This document shows, in pieces, positions 54,919 through 64,000 of a DNA stretch of 64,000 nt. Position numbers and translations under genes: made by a program. A model generated the notes under the pieces. That model was given only the letters and a program-made list of their open reading frames with translations. It was not told where the DNA came from and ran no database searches. Positions within the stretch are counted from its first letter, which is position 1; each line of letters begins with the position of its first letter. The stretch comes from Sphingobium indicum B90A (GTDB lineage Bacteria > Pseudomonadota > Alphaproteobacteria > Sphingomonadales > Sphingomonadaceae): assembly GCF_000264945.2 (NCBI RefSeq), contig NZ_CP013070.1:2480001-2544000 (forward strand). The letters are read 5' to 3'.

Positions 54919-57900
54919 TCAAGCGAGCTCGCACTTCGAGTGGAGGTCGTCACCGACAACGGACTTGGCAATCTCGACAAGGTGGGGATGGTGCGTGAAG
55001 AACAGGACCTGCGTGGAACAGGCCACCTCGGCGAGCACCCTGAACCCCGCTTCGGCGCGCTCGTCGTCGAAGTTCACGAACAAGTCATCGGCGAGAAACG
55101 GCAGGTTGACCCCAGCCTTCACCGATTGCTCCAGCGCCGCCAGCCTAAGGGCGAGGAAGAGCTGGTCGGTGGTGCCCTCGCTCATGGCGCCCACCTCCAC
55201 CATTGTGCGTCGATCGTCCCTCAGGCCCAGCAGCCGCGGGACGCTTCCGTCGGCGTCCACTCGTAGCGCGGCATAGCGGCCGGCGGTCAGAATCGAGAAC
55301 AAATCGCCGGCGCGCAACAGCAACGGATCTTGATGTCTTTCGCGGTATTTCTCGATCGCCCACTTCAACGTCAGCGCCTGAGCACGCTTCAGGATGTACT
55401 GTTCGGCAAGGACTTCAAGCTCGGCCTTCGCCTGTTCCGCGTCCGATGCCGCGTCCACCGCGGCTGTCCCGCCCGCGTCGAGGGCGGTGAAAGCAGATCT
55501 GGCGTGGCCATGCGCCGTAGCCGCTGCGGCCACCTCGTCGTTCAATTCCCCCAACCGTGCATCCAGCGACGAGACGTGGCTCGCGATTTGGTCAGGATTA
55601 GAAGCGGCGACTGCGGCGACGAGTTCGTCCAGCGTGAAGCCGTCCCCTTCCTCGACGATCCTGCGTTCTATGGCGGCCCGCTCCACCGTCAGCCGGCGCT
55701 TCGCGCGCGACCGTTCGATCGCTTCCGATAATTCCGCGCGATCCGTCGATTTGGTTTCAGCGAGCGCGGGGGCCAGCGCCGCGTCGGCCGTGGCGAGCTT
55801 CGCCGAAGCCTCCTCGAACTGATCCGCGCGGCGGCGCGCTTCCTCATCCAGCGAATCGATCAGCGTGGCGGCCGACCTGGCCGCCGTGAGGCAATTCCTT
55901 AGAGCGCCAAGCCGCGTCGCCGTGTCGCCCGCGGGAACGTTGGAGCCATCGGACAACTTCTCTACCCGCTCCATGTGATTGCTGGCGTCCCTGCGGATCG
56001 TCTCGACCCTCCTGCGCAGGTCTGCCTCTGCCGCGATGGCGCCACGAAGATCATCGAGTAGTTCCAGAACCGCACCGCAAGTGACGATGTCCAGCTGCAG
56101 ACCGGCTTCGTCCATTACTTCTCGCCAGGAGGTGACGTTCGACGCGTCCTCATCGTCGAGGCGCTGGTGCCGCCGGTCGAGGGCGGAGGCCTCCGCGGCG
56201 ATCTGGTCCAACTGTTCTGCGGCAAGACGGCGCTGTTGCGTAAAATCCTCGTATTCAGCCCGCTTCCGCTCGGCTGCCGCGAGTACCGGCGTTAACGGTC
56301 CGCCGGCGTCCGCAACCTCCAACGCCTGCGCCAGCGCGGCCCGGCACCGGTCACGCCGTCCGACAATGGAAGCGAGATCGGCCCGCAACGTCAAGCCATC
56401 GCGATGGGCCTCGACCGCCGCGTCCCGCGCCGACCGCCAGGTTAGGAAACGGGTGGGCTCGAGGGCTGGCAGGCCGGCCGCGGTCAATCGCGCCGCCCAT
56501 GCCTCCGCTGCTTCTCCATAACGCTTGCGGGCATCTTCAATCCGGCCCTGCGCTTGTTTGGCCTGAAGATCGTGCGACGCCTTGGACCGCTCGAGCACGG
56601 AGAGGCGGCTCGACTCCTCGGCCAGCGAAAAACGGAGGACCATCTTCTCGTCCACACGGGACACGCTTGTCTCGTAGTCGGCTACGGCCGCTTCTGGAGA
56701 CCCGAGTGGGGTCCCCGCAAGGACATTCTCACGGATGGGTTGCCAGCAGTCCTGGCGGCTCAAACGGACCGATGCGATCTCGTCCTCGGACACGACGGTG
56801 CCGGTCGCGAGTTGGCCAATCTCCAGCGCAACCTTCTCGGCCTCTTCGGTCCAGTGCCGGAGCTGCTCCTCTTCACGGCGAACTTGGCCGAGAATTTCGG
56901 CCAGTTCGCTACGTGCGGACTCGATCTCCTCGTCGCCCACCTCGGGTAGCACCAGCAGCTCGTCGATTCCGCCCGTCCACGGCGAAAGGCGGGTGAGCAG
57001 GGCGGGCAGCGACGATGCCAACGCTTCGACCCTAAGGCCGGCTCCTTCGCAACGAGCGTCGGCATCCGATCCGAGCGCGCGTGCGGCGTCGACCGCATCA
57101 ATGAGCGCCTCGGAAGCCGCGGCGGCCGATGCACCATCGAGCCGGTCCTGCGCGCGCTTCCTTCGGTCGTCGAGATCGTTCCGGCTCTCGGCGATCTGCC
57201 TTCTCGCGGCGGCGTTCTCGCCGTGAGTCCGGGAGAGGTCGCGCAACTTTGCCGCCAAAGCGCGTGAAGGTGTGGCGTCCGCGTTGGGTCCCGCTTCGGC
57301 CCTCAAACGGCGAGTCAGCGCCTCCGCGACGACGAGCTCCGCCTCGCGCCGGACTAGATCCTGCGCGGCCTTCGCGACGGAGCCCCCGTCCGCGATGAGC
57401 TGGTCGATCTCGTCCGCCTTTTCCAAAAGGGTCGGATCGGCCTCGATTTTGTCCCGACGGTTTTCCGCGTCAGCCTTTAGCTGCTCTGCGGTCGACCTCT
57501 GGCGCTGGGCCTCCTCGGCCTCGCGGATCACGCGTTCCGCCTCGTCCTCGCGTTGCACACTGAGATCAACGATGGTTTCGTAGCCGAGCAGGGTCTCGGT
57601 CTGCTCGTCGCGCAGCCGTACGAGCGGGGCGAGCCGCCTTACGCGGTCTGCAGCCCTCAGCTCCGTTTGGACCACGTCGCGGGCGTCTCGAGCCAGATTG
57701 AGTGCGGCCTGTGCCTCCAGCATCGCGTTCCGTGCGTCAGACCAGGACTTGGGCTTGAGAGCTGCGTCTCGGATCGTCTTGGTGGCTTCGGCGAGCTGGC
57801 GGTGCGCGAAGGTAAAGCTGCGTCGCTGGGACGTCGTAGGCGCCCAGATGGCATCGGCCTCGCCTTCGAGCTTCTTGAGCTCGTCGGCGACGCCGGTGAG

Positions 57901-58359
57901 GCCAGAACCCGCGGCGAACAACGTGCGGCCGAGGTCGTTCTTGGCTTCTACCATTGCCTTGCCTCCCGAGCGCAGGGCATCCTGGTCGAGACTGAAGGAG
58001 AGGCTGAAGGTTTCGCGGGTCTGCCCTTTCAGCATCGAGGCAAGGGGAGCCTCGTCGATCGCTGCGTCATTCGTGTCAAGCAGCGTGCCGGCCGTACCCT
58101 TTTTCCGGCGGCACGCGAACGTCCGACTACCGTCCTCCAGTACCGCACCGACCCTGAGGAGGATGTAATCGAACATGAAGTTGTACGGCGACCGCTGGGG
58201 GAATCCGAAAAGGAGGTCTGACACCGCCGCCAGCGAGGTCGTCTTGCCGGCTTCGTTCGCCCCATAGATGATGTGGAGGTCGGGGTCGCCGGACCGAAAG
58301 TTTAGCTCGCAGTCCGCGAAGCGGCCGTAACGTTCGAGGGAAAGGCGGGAGAAACGCAT
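54919..58359 (-). CDS. YhaN-like SMC/Rad50-type ATPase
   Basis: 1146 aa. Walker A IIYGANEAGKTTS at the N-terminus, long Ala/Arg/Glu coiled coils (about 200-970), C-terminal signature VEVGAMSEGTTDQLFLALRL and Walker B NLPFLADDLFVNFDDERAEA, then FFTHHPHLVEI. The N-terminal SLERYGRFADCELNF is the AAA_27/YhaN opening. Together with the metallophosphoesterase two bases upstream it forms a Mre11/Rad50 (SbcCD)-like nuclease, here of the YhaO-YhaN type. The setting between a fused R-M enzyme and a Gabija pair suggests a role in defence or in the mobile element's DNA metabolism. Confidence 0.88.
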   Translation of the reverse strand: MRFSRLSLERYGRFADCELNFRSGDPDLHIIYGANEAGKTTSLAAVSDLLFGFPQRSPYNFMFDYILLRVGAVLEDGSRTFACRRKKGTAGTLLDTNDAAIDEAPLASMLKGQTRETFSLSFSLDQDALRSGGKAMVEAKNDLGRTLFAAGSGLTGVADELKKLEGEADAIWAPTTSQRRSFTFAHRQLAEATKTIRDAALKPKSWSDARNAMLEAQAALNLARDARDVVQTELRAADRVRRLAPLVRLRDEQTETLLGYETIVDLSVQREDEAERVIREAEEAQRQRSTAEQLKADAENRRDKIEADPTLLEKADEIDQLIADGGSVAKAAQDLVRREAELVVAEALTRRLRAEAGPNADATPSRALAAKLRDLSRTHGENAAARRQIAESRNDLDDRRKRAQDRLDGASAAAASEALIDAVDAARALGSDADARCEGAGLRVEALASSLPALLTRLSPWTGGIDELLVLPEVGDEEIESARSELAEILGQVRREEEQLRHWTEEAEKVALEIGQLATGTVVSEDEIASVRLSRQDCWQPIRENVLAGTPLGSPEAAVADYETSVSRVDEKMVLRFSLAEESSRLSVLERSKASHDLQAKQAQGRIEDARKRYGEAAEAWAARLTAAGLPALEPTRFLTWRSARDAAVEAHRDGLTLRADLASIVGRRDRCRAALAQALEVADAGGPLTPVLAAAERKRAEYEDFTQQRRLAAEQLDQIAAEASALDRRHQRLDDEDASNVTSWREVMDEAGLQLDIVTCGAVLELLDDLRGAIAAEADLRRRVETIRRDASNHMERVEKLSDGSNVPAGDTATRLGALRNCLTAARSAATLIDSLDEEARRRADQFEEASAKLATADAALAPALAETKSTDRAELSEAIERSRAKRRLTVERAAIERRIVEEGDGFTLDELVAAVAASNPDQIASHVSSLDARLGELNDEVAAAATAHGHARSAFTALDAGGTAAVDAASDAEQAKAELEVLAEQYILKRAQALTLKWAIEKYRERHQDPLLLRAGDLFSILTAGRYAALRVDADGSVPRLLGLRDDRRTMVEVGAMSEGTTDQLFLALRLAALEQSVKAGVNLPFLADDLFVNFDDERAEAGFRVLAEVACSTQVLFFTHHPHLVEIAKSVVGDDLHSKCELA

Positions 58360-58361
58360 TG

Positions 58362-59615
58362 TCAGGCTTCCGGCGTCAGGCGCGACCGCAACGCCGTTGA
58401 TGCGGTGCCGAGGATTCCTGCCCAGTCGCCCTGTGCCGCTAACAGACGCAATTCACCGTCCTCCGACTCACCGAGCGCGCTCTTCGCCAGAACCATGAAG
58501 CGCTCCAGATCCGCCTCAATCGCCGCCGCTAGTCCGAGGTCCGAGGAGCCCTCGCCGATCAATTCATCGAGATCCTCGCCGAGCACGGCGTGTTGTTCCG
58601 TGGTCGGCTCCGACACCAGTACCTTCACCTTCTCGACATGAAGGTCTGGCGAGATCGACGTGGCGATGGCGCGCACGTCGTCCCGAATGGCCCCAGCCTT
58701 GTCGATGAGCGCGCCTGCGCCTGCGAGCTCGCCCCTCAGGCTCACGCGGACGATCATTGGCCGACCGGAGCCATCGGCGCCGTGGATGCGCGTCAGTTCG
58801 GCGCGGATCAGGTCCGGGAGGCCGCCCGGCGATGAGCCGGCGCAATCGATGTCGAGGCGGATCCAGCGCACAACGTCCAGATCGATGCGATCAATGGACG
58901 AAACCTCGCCATCCACCACCGTCACGATGACTGCACCCTTTGCGCCCGCCTCGCGTATAGTGCGGCCCTGCACGTTGCCTGGAAAGACGACATAGGGGTT
59001 GTCGTTGACGATTTCGAACTCGTGCACATGGCCGAGTGCCCAGTAGTCGTAGCCCTTCCCGCGTAAATCTTCGACGCCACAGGGCGCGTATTTGGCGTGC
59101 CCCGGCCGCCCCGCCAAGGCGGTGTGGAGTACGCCGATGTTGAACGAGTTCGCTTCTGCGGCCGGATAGGAGAGGACGAGGTTGTCGGTGACGGCCGGCG
59201 TGGAAAAGCTCTGGCCGTGCAGCGCCACAGCGAGGTTCGGCAGCCTGTGGGTTTCGGGACGCCTCGGTCCGAATTGGCGAACGTTTGGCGGCCAAGTCAA
59301 CGTCCGCGAGATCGCCGAGGCGGCGTCGTGGTTGCCGGCAATAATGAACGCTGGAATGCCGGCCTGATCGAGACGGCCCATGGCCCGGGCAAAGTAGAGT
59401 CCCGTCCCCATATCGCGCCAGTCGCCATCGAATAGATCGCCGGCGATGACGACAAAGTCCACCGCCTCGTCGATCGCGCATTGGATGAGGTTGTCAAACG
59501 CGGATCGCGTGGCCGACCGGATCTCCTCGACGGGAAGTCCATCGTACCGCGATAGGCCATGCAATGGACTGTCCAAATGGATGTCCGCAGCATGCAGGAA
59601 GCGGAAACTCGACAC
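58362..59615 (-). CDS. YhaO-like Mre11/SbcD-type metallophosphoesterase nuclease
   Basis: 417 aa with a GTG start behind GGGGGAAC. Nuclease motifs: HAADIHLDSPLHG, IAGDLFDGDW, IAGNHDAASA, GVLHTAL, WALGHVHEFE. ADIHLDSPL is specific for the YhaO branch. The C-terminal about 150 residues form a capping/partner domain (LVSEPTTEQHAVLG). Coupled to the YhaN gene (2-base gap). Expected to be a Mn2+-dependent DNA nuclease gated by the YhaN ATPase. Confidence 0.9.
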   Translation of the reverse strand: MSSFRFLHAADIHLDSPLHGLSRYDGLPVEEIRSATRSAFDNLIQCAIDEAVDFVVIAGDLFDGDWRDMGTGLYFARAMGRLDQAGIPAFIIAGNHDAASAISRTLTWPPNVRQFGPRRPETHRLPNLAVALHGQSFSTPAVTDNLVLSYPAAEANSFNIGVLHTALAGRPGHAKYAPCGVEDLRGKGYDYWALGHVHEFEIVNDNPYVVFPGNVQGRTIREAGAKGAVIVTVVDGEVSSIDRIDLDVVRWIRLDIDCAGSSPGGLPDLIRAELTRIHGADGSGRPMIVRVSLRGELAGAGALIDKAGAIRDDVRAIATSISPDLHVEKVKVLVSEPTTEQHAVLGEDLDELIGEGSSDLGLAAAIEADLERFMVLAKSALGESEDGELRLLAAQGDWAGILGTASTALRSRLTPEA

Positions 59616-59706
59616 GGTGATGTTCCCCCCTGGCAGTCAGTGCCTACCGTTTATGAAGATAAGAGCGGCAAATGGAGACGTTGGCCATTTGCCGAAGCGC
59701 AGCTTC

Positions 59707-62700
59707 TCAGGCCGCATAGCGGCCGTCCTCAAGCTTTCGTACCATCCCCATTCCTGCAAGCGCATCAAGCACTGGCGCGACTGTAGAGGCGCGTTTCCCT
59801 TTGAATGCACGGGCAACATCTTTGGGCGCCAATGGTTTGGCGGACCGCGCCACGACGCTTGCGACGGCAACCACTTGTTCTGGAAGGGCGCTTGGCCAAT
59901 CCCGCTCCACCTTCTTTGCCTTGGTGCCTCTGCGAAGTTGCAGGACGACTTGGGCCGGCTTCTTTCGGAGGGATTTCGCCTGGAAAGAGGGCCGAACCCA
60001 CCGGATCTGCCCCGCACGCTCCTCCTCGGCTCGCTCGTCATTCAAAGCAACAAGCCTGACCAGCATTTCCTCATGTTCCAAGTCGCGCGGCCAACCGTAT
60101 GCTTCAGCGACAGCCTCATCTATCTGTTGGTGATAATGGCGGATGAGCGAGACTTCGCCGCGTTCGGCGATGGACCGGTATTTGGGATCAAGAACTCCAC
60201 CCTTGGCATCTCGCATACGGGCGAGCGTGGTATAAAGTGCTGTCAGGGTCAGATCCGAATGGCGCGCTAGAACCTTCCGGCGCAACCTGTCCAATTTGCG
60301 CGCTGCAATCCGAATCCTCTGCTCCAGTTCCGGCACGCTCGGCGGAAAGGGAAACGGATCAAAACAGGTTTCATTTTGATAACGCGGATCGTCGCCCGAC
60401 CCCATCCGCCCGCCCGCACGAAGCGCCCACACGGTGTGCGCTGTGCTCGAGACCACGCCGAGAACATAGGGGTCGTCGGACGCAATCGCTATAACTGAGC
60501 CATCCACGAGACGGCCCGCACTGGGAATAAACTTGAAGAACCTCTCCGTAGCTGTTTCGCTGGTGACGATGTAGCGCCGGAGACCGCTGATGGCTGCACG
60601 AAGCCTCGGTCGAGGTTCTGCGAAGCGCCACCAATTGAGGCGGTACTGCTCCCTGTCGTTTTCATCGCGCTCTGGCTTCACATGATCGAACAGGTAGCGG
60701 TGCACGCCAGGGAAGCGATCATGCAACTCGTCCTCAGTCTCGATGTCGAAGAAGTCGAGAGCGTAAGTGTTACTTTGAGACTCAGTCACATCCGTGCCGG
60801 CCACAACCAGCGGCATTCGTTCCGGCGGCACGCCATCGGCGATGAAGCGGGCTCGCTGCTCGGTATTGATTTTGAATCCGTCACCGGACATTTTCACACC
60901 CATACGACAGATGTTGCCGTTGGCTCTGAGTGAGGTGGCGCCGGCGACGTTAGCGCCGGTAGTCAGATCGATGTTAATCGGCGCAACTTGCTCCTCAAAC
61001 TCGAGCAGTGTTTCACCTTTTTTGCGCTTCTCCAGTGAAACGCTCGACAGCCGTCCTGCGCCTTGTCCGGCAGCAGCCGCAGTCATCGCGATCCGCACCG
61101 CAGCGGTTGTTTCCTGATCGTGCCACGGATGGTTCGGAATCGCGAAGGTCAGGTAGAGTTTGCCACCGCGCTCAGGATCGAGATAGCGGCTAAGCACCGA
61201 GCGATTACTCGATTGGGCAATAGTCTTCGTCGTGATGAGACCAAATCCTCGAACAGAGCCATTCGCTACCTGCTCGGCACTTCGTGCCCACCAATAGGTC
61301 ACGAAATCGATCTCGCCAGAAAGGTCGCCGTACACGCTCCGGAGCGTATCGACGTAGGGCGACCCGAGGCGCTTGCGCATTCGGCGGCATCCGATGAAGG
61401 GCGGGTTCCCGATGATGAAGTCTGCCTCCGGCCAGACTTGCCGCCGCGGATTGACGTACCGATATACCGTTAGCCGACCGGAGTGATCGGGAACGGGTCG
61501 CCCGGTCACTGGATGCGGCTTCATCGACGTACCATCCCAGATCGTCTTTGGCTCGCCGTTCTCCATCTCAGGAAGCTTCTCGTCCCAATCAAGCAGGGCA
61601 TCGGCTGGGATGATCGTTCTGACATCACGCAAAACGGGGGGCTCGGGCATCCGATCTTCTCCGTTCACACGAAAATGCCATTGAAGATAGCCAATCCAGA
61701 GCACGAGTTGAGCGATCTGTGCAGCCCGAGGATTGATTTCGAGGCCATGGAAGTTGGCAGGAGTAATCGTGTGGCTGCCGAGCTCAAGAAGATAGCGCTC
61801 ATCGCCGAGTGCTTCGAGCAATTCGAGCACCTCTCCTTCCAACTCCTTAAGTCGCGCAAGCGCGACATAAAGGAAATTGCCCGTTCCGCAGGCCGGGTCT
61901 AGAATGACGATGTTTGCGAGCTTGGTGTGAAAGCGTTCGACCTCAAGACGCGCGGTCTCCTTGTCGCCTGCTTCCGCAGCCAAGGTTGCTGCGGTTCGCG
62001 CACCTTCCCAATCAGCGCGCAGGGGTTCCATTACGGTGGGGCCGACCAGTCGCTCTACATAGGCGCGCGGAGTGAAATGCGCGCCAAGCTTGGCGCGTTC
62101 TTTGGCATTCAGCGCACGCTCAAGCAAGGTTCCGAAAATTGCTGGCTCGACCTGGCGCCAGTCCGATGCCGCTGCGTCGATGAGGACGTTGATCTCACGC
62201 TGATCAAGCGCCAGCGCACTGGCATCCTTAAAGAGGTATCCATTGAACTGACGCACAACCTCCCCTGCCTCACCAAGGCCAAACGCAAGGCCACCGGTAT
62301 CCATCGCCTCCCATAGCTGACTGAGTTGGGGGGCCAGGAGTTCGGGGCGATCGCGGACTTTTTTCAAGAGCGCGCTGAAACTCGCCTTCGGAATAAGACC
62401 AGTGTCCTCCGCGAACATGGTAAAGAGGAGACGCATAAGGAAGGCCGCCACGCGATCCGGGTCCTGCTCTCGAGCTTCGATACCCTGGGCTAGAACAGCC
62501 AGATGATCCGCAATTTTTCGCGTAACCCGTGCCGCCTCGGCCGAGGGGTCGAGCGACATTGGCATGGTCCAAATTGCCGCCAGGCGCTCCCGGACTGTCT
62601 TGTCGCGCAGTTCATCGAGGGTAATTCGATACCGACGACGGTCGGGAAATGGCGCATAGCCTTTCCCGTTGCGTTGAAAGTCCGCATAGACGTCGATGCA

Positions 62701-63177
62701 ATATCCAACGTCGCTGACCAGCAGGAAAGGTGGCCAGCCATGTGAGCGGGGCAAATTCTTAGCGTAGCCCTCCGCTTGACTTGCAGCTCGCTGCATAGCG
62801 CCGGTCCATGCAGCGGTGTCTCGACGAGCCATGCCGCGCTTGAAGCGGTCCTCCGCAGTCTGGCCAAAGAAGTCGCGAAGCGAGTAACCTTGACCAGCGT
62901 CGACTGCCGCCAGGTCGGCACTGCTACCTTGCTTAGCCTCTAAGATGAAACTGCCACGCTTATAGCAATCAATCCAGCCGTTGGATGTAGCGCCATCAAT
63001 CTCGGTTTTGATGACATGACGTTCGAAGACGTAATCATTCTGCGCTGTGTCACTTAGCGTTGGCCGCGGGGCCTCTACGCCGAGCAGTTGACACAGATCG
63101 GTTAGAAACAATTGTGTGTTGGCTCGCTCGTTGCCACCTGCGGGTGCCCACTTCGCAATAAAATCTTCGACGTCCAC
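59707..63177 (-). CDS. MmeI-like fused restriction endonuclease/adenine-N6 methyltransferase
   Basis: 1156 aa, GTG start behind AAGGGGGG. N-terminal PD-(D/E)XK-like site: GWIDCYKRGSFILEAKQGS gives D and ExK, then QAEGYAKNL. A helical spacer (200-370) leads to HFTPRAYVERLVGPTV, SAM motif I VILDPACGTGNFLYVAL and the catalytic IIGNPPFIGCRRM (NPPF, adenine N6). ITTKTIAQSSNRSVLS and a TRD-like region follow (about 700-950); a C-terminal Lys/Arg-rich winged-helix-like tail ends it. This is the layout of type IIL/IIG enzymes, where one chain cuts and methylates. The long C-terminal tail (ASTVAPVLDALAGMGMVRKL) is an addition I do not know from MmeI itself. Lower GC by eye than the host genes. Confidence 0.83.
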   Translation of the reverse strand: MDVEDFIAKWAPAGGNERANTQLFLTDLCQLLGVEAPRPTLSDTAQNDYVFERHVIKTEIDGATSNGWIDCYKRGSFILEAKQGSSADLAAVDAGQGYSLRDFFGQTAEDRFKRGMARRDTAAWTGAMQRAASQAEGYAKNLPRSHGWPPFLLVSDVGYCIDVYADFQRNGKGYAPFPDRRRYRITLDELRDKTVRERLAAIWTMPMSLDPSAEAARVTRKIADHLAVLAQGIEAREQDPDRVAAFLMRLLFTMFAEDTGLIPKASFSALLKKVRDRPELLAPQLSQLWEAMDTGGLAFGLGEAGEVVRQFNGYLFKDASALALDQREINVLIDAAASDWRQVEPAIFGTLLERALNAKERAKLGAHFTPRAYVERLVGPTVMEPLRADWEGARTAATLAAEAGDKETARLEVERFHTKLANIVILDPACGTGNFLYVALARLKELEGEVLELLEALGDERYLLELGSHTITPANFHGLEINPRAAQIAQLVLWIGYLQWHFRVNGEDRMPEPPVLRDVRTIIPADALLDWDEKLPEMENGEPKTIWDGTSMKPHPVTGRPVPDHSGRLTVYRYVNPRRQVWPEADFIIGNPPFIGCRRMRKRLGSPYVDTLRSVYGDLSGEIDFVTYWWARSAEQVANGSVRGFGLITTKTIAQSSNRSVLSRYLDPERGGKLYLTFAIPNHPWHDQETTAAVRIAMTAAAAGQGAGRLSSVSLEKRKKGETLLEFEEQVAPINIDLTTGANVAGATSLRANGNICRMGVKMSGDGFKINTEQRARFIADGVPPERMPLVVAGTDVTESQSNTYALDFFDIETEDELHDRFPGVHRYLFDHVKPERDENDREQYRLNWWRFAEPRPRLRAAISGLRRYIVTSETATERFFKFIPSAGRLVDGSVIAIASDDPYVLGVVSSTAHTVWALRAGGRMGSGDDPRYQNETCFDPFPFPPSVPELEQRIRIAARKLDRLRRKVLARHSDLTLTALYTTLARMRDAKGGVLDPKYRSIAERGEVSLIRHYHQQIDEAVAEAYGWPRDLEHEEMLVRLVALNDERAEEERAGQIRWVRPSFQAKSLRKKPAQVVLQLRRGTKAKKVERDWPSALPEQVVAVASVVARSAKPLAPKDVARAFKGKRASTVAPVLDALAGMGMVRKLEDGRYAA

Positions 63178-63256
63178 AGGCCCCCCTTGCTCTGAGTCTT
63201 TTGGGGCTCAGGACGATGAGGATCAAGCTATTCCGTGCGAGCGGTTTCAGTCGCGC

Positions 63257-64000
63257 CTATCGACTGCGAGATCGCTGGATAGGTGGGTGAACCTTAGACG
63301 ATTCCTGTCGGCCGGACGCGACTTTGACAGGCCCCCGTTCCCGTGTATCCCTGACCGTGGCAGGACGAATTTGATGACCCTGTTCGACGTGGTTTCGCAG
63401 TTTCGTGGTCGCGACCTTCATAACACGCGAGATCGCTTCGGGATTGTCGAACAATGCGGTTCGCACGACCGCCTCGATCACTCGCAACTGACTTTGCGCG
63501 GCTCGCTCGTTTCTGTCTCCGGGCGCCTCAGGTCGGGATCGCGTCGGTCGCTCGCGAGCCTGTGACTGACCTCGGCCGGACTCCAGGCTGATTGATGGAA
63601 CGGCAGCCGGCGCAATACTGTTGCGGCTCTTGTCTCGCCGTAGCCGATCCAATTCTTGTAGGTCGCGTTCGTTCGGCCGATATCCTCGTACTTCCAATCC
63701 TTGGCGACTGGCCTCGAGCCATGCTGCCCGGCGGAAGGCTTCGCTGCCAGTAAGATGAACATTCGACCATCCGCGATGCCGGGCGATGGCGACGAGATCA
63801 CGCACGACCTCCTCACTCTCGCTCGAGGTGACAAGACGCCGCCCTTGGTCCCGAAATGCAGGCTCTTTTGCCTGCGCCGTCGTGAAGTAGGCCGGTTCGC
63901 CCGACCATTTGCCGGTCGACGAAAAGTAGCGCTTTCGCAGGGGCTCCGGTATGTCGCCGGCAGAAATTGATCGGGGCTCGACCCCTGCCCCCTCCTTGCC
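63257..64000 (-). CDS. LPD7-type relaxase/mobilisation protein, C-terminal part (runs off window)
   Basis: Open from the right edge to the stop at 63257, about 247 residues visible. The LPD7 pattern is clear: DIPEPLRKRYFSSTGKW, AFRDQGRRLVTSSESEE, VRDLVAIARHRGWSNVHLTG, SEAFRRAAWLEASRQGLEV and GYRPNERDLQEL. This domain sits at the C-terminal side of Ti/RP4-type relaxases (TraI/MobA-like) on conjugative elements of alphaproteobacteria. The tail is Arg/Ser/Pro-rich. The relaxase catalytic domain would lie to the right of the window. It ties the defence genes to an integrative or plasmid-borne transfer element. Confidence 0.82.
   Translation of the reverse strand, partial: GKEGAGVEPRSISAGDIPEPLRKRYFSSTGKWSGEPAYFTTAQAKEPAFRDQGRRLVTSSESEEVVRDLVAIARHRGWSNVHLTGSEAFRRAAWLEASRQGLEVRGYRPNERDLQELDRLRRDKSRNSIAPAAVPSISLESGRGQSQARERPTRSRPEAPGDRNERAAQSQLRVIEAVVRTALFDNPEAISRVMKVATTKLRNHVEQGHQIRPATVRDTRERGPVKVASGRQESSKVHPPIQRSRSR

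Noticed and set aside
54768..54980. 70-codon minus-strand ORF between the YhaN and GajA-like genes
   Set aside because: Begins inside the YhaN gene in another frame and shows no family pattern.
59707..63177. Assignment of the methylase to DISARM (drmMI) or BREX (pglX)
   Set aside because: No drmA/B/C or brxL/pglZ partner lies in the window, and the N-terminal D...ExK site fits a self-contained type IIL/IIG enzyme better.

Overview
The window looks like a chromosome or large replicon of a GC-rich alphaproteobacterium, most likely a sphingomonad (Sphingobium/Novosphingobium type). That is an inference from the high GC, the codon use, the short ATGA/TGATG-coupled operons and the gene content. 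No rRNA, tRNA or CRISPR was seen.

Layout. (1) 1-2.1 kb, minus strand: a cobalamin riboswitch ahead of a HoxN/NixA-type Co/Ni permease and a CobW GTPase that runs off the window start, then a small unknown gene. (2) 2.4-21.9 kb, plus strand: a secreted CHAT (caspase-like) protease with TPR-type repeats, a CHASE2 adenylate/guanylate cyclase, a FecR-like secreted protein, a two-partner-secretion transporter (TpsB) and a 2104-aa Gly-rich TpsA exoprotein. tpsB is split by a complete 5339-bp Tn3-family transposon with 37-bp inverted repeats and a 5-bp target duplication. The transposon carries tnpA, tnpR and an unknown gene translationally coupled to tnpR. (3) 22-37.6 kb: a cluster of multiheme cytochromes encoding about 25 c-type haems. 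It holds a five-haem c554-like cytochrome, a double HbpS/GlcG lipoprotein, an outer-membrane barrel, a decahaem cytochrome fused to an LVIVD beta-propeller, a CcmI/CycH-like TPR protein, a soluble FAD + 2x cNMP + 4Fe-4S oxidoreductase, a membrane cytochrome-b-like protein and an FHA-TM-decahaem cytochrome. A CpdA-type cAMP phosphodiesterase follows. Together these suggest a cAMP-controlled electron route from cytosol to outer membrane. (4) 38.5-42.3 kb: a LysR regulator divergent from the glutathione-dependent formaldehyde pathway (frmA, frmB), a 42-codon ORF and a GNAT acetyltransferase. (5) 42.35-47.7 kb: a tandem-TetR regulator divergent from an acyl-CoA dehydrogenase / aminoglycoside-phosphotransferase-like kinase / SDR / SDR operon that resembles 4-hydroxyacyl-CoA catabolism. 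(6) 48.2-50.1 kb: OmpA-family protein and small envelope proteins. (7) 50.4-64 kb, mostly minus strand: an accessory island holding a Gabija-like pair (OLD nuclease + UvrD helicase), a YhaO/YhaN (Mre11/Rad50-like) pair, an MmeI-like fused restriction-methylation enzyme and the C-terminal part of an LPD7-type relaxase, which points to a conjugative or mobilisable element.

The candidates for an undescribed system are the cyclase/cNMP/CpdA-linked multiheme electron conduit and the CHAT-cyclase-FecR-TPS operon. The second is broken here by a transposon that may be recent.
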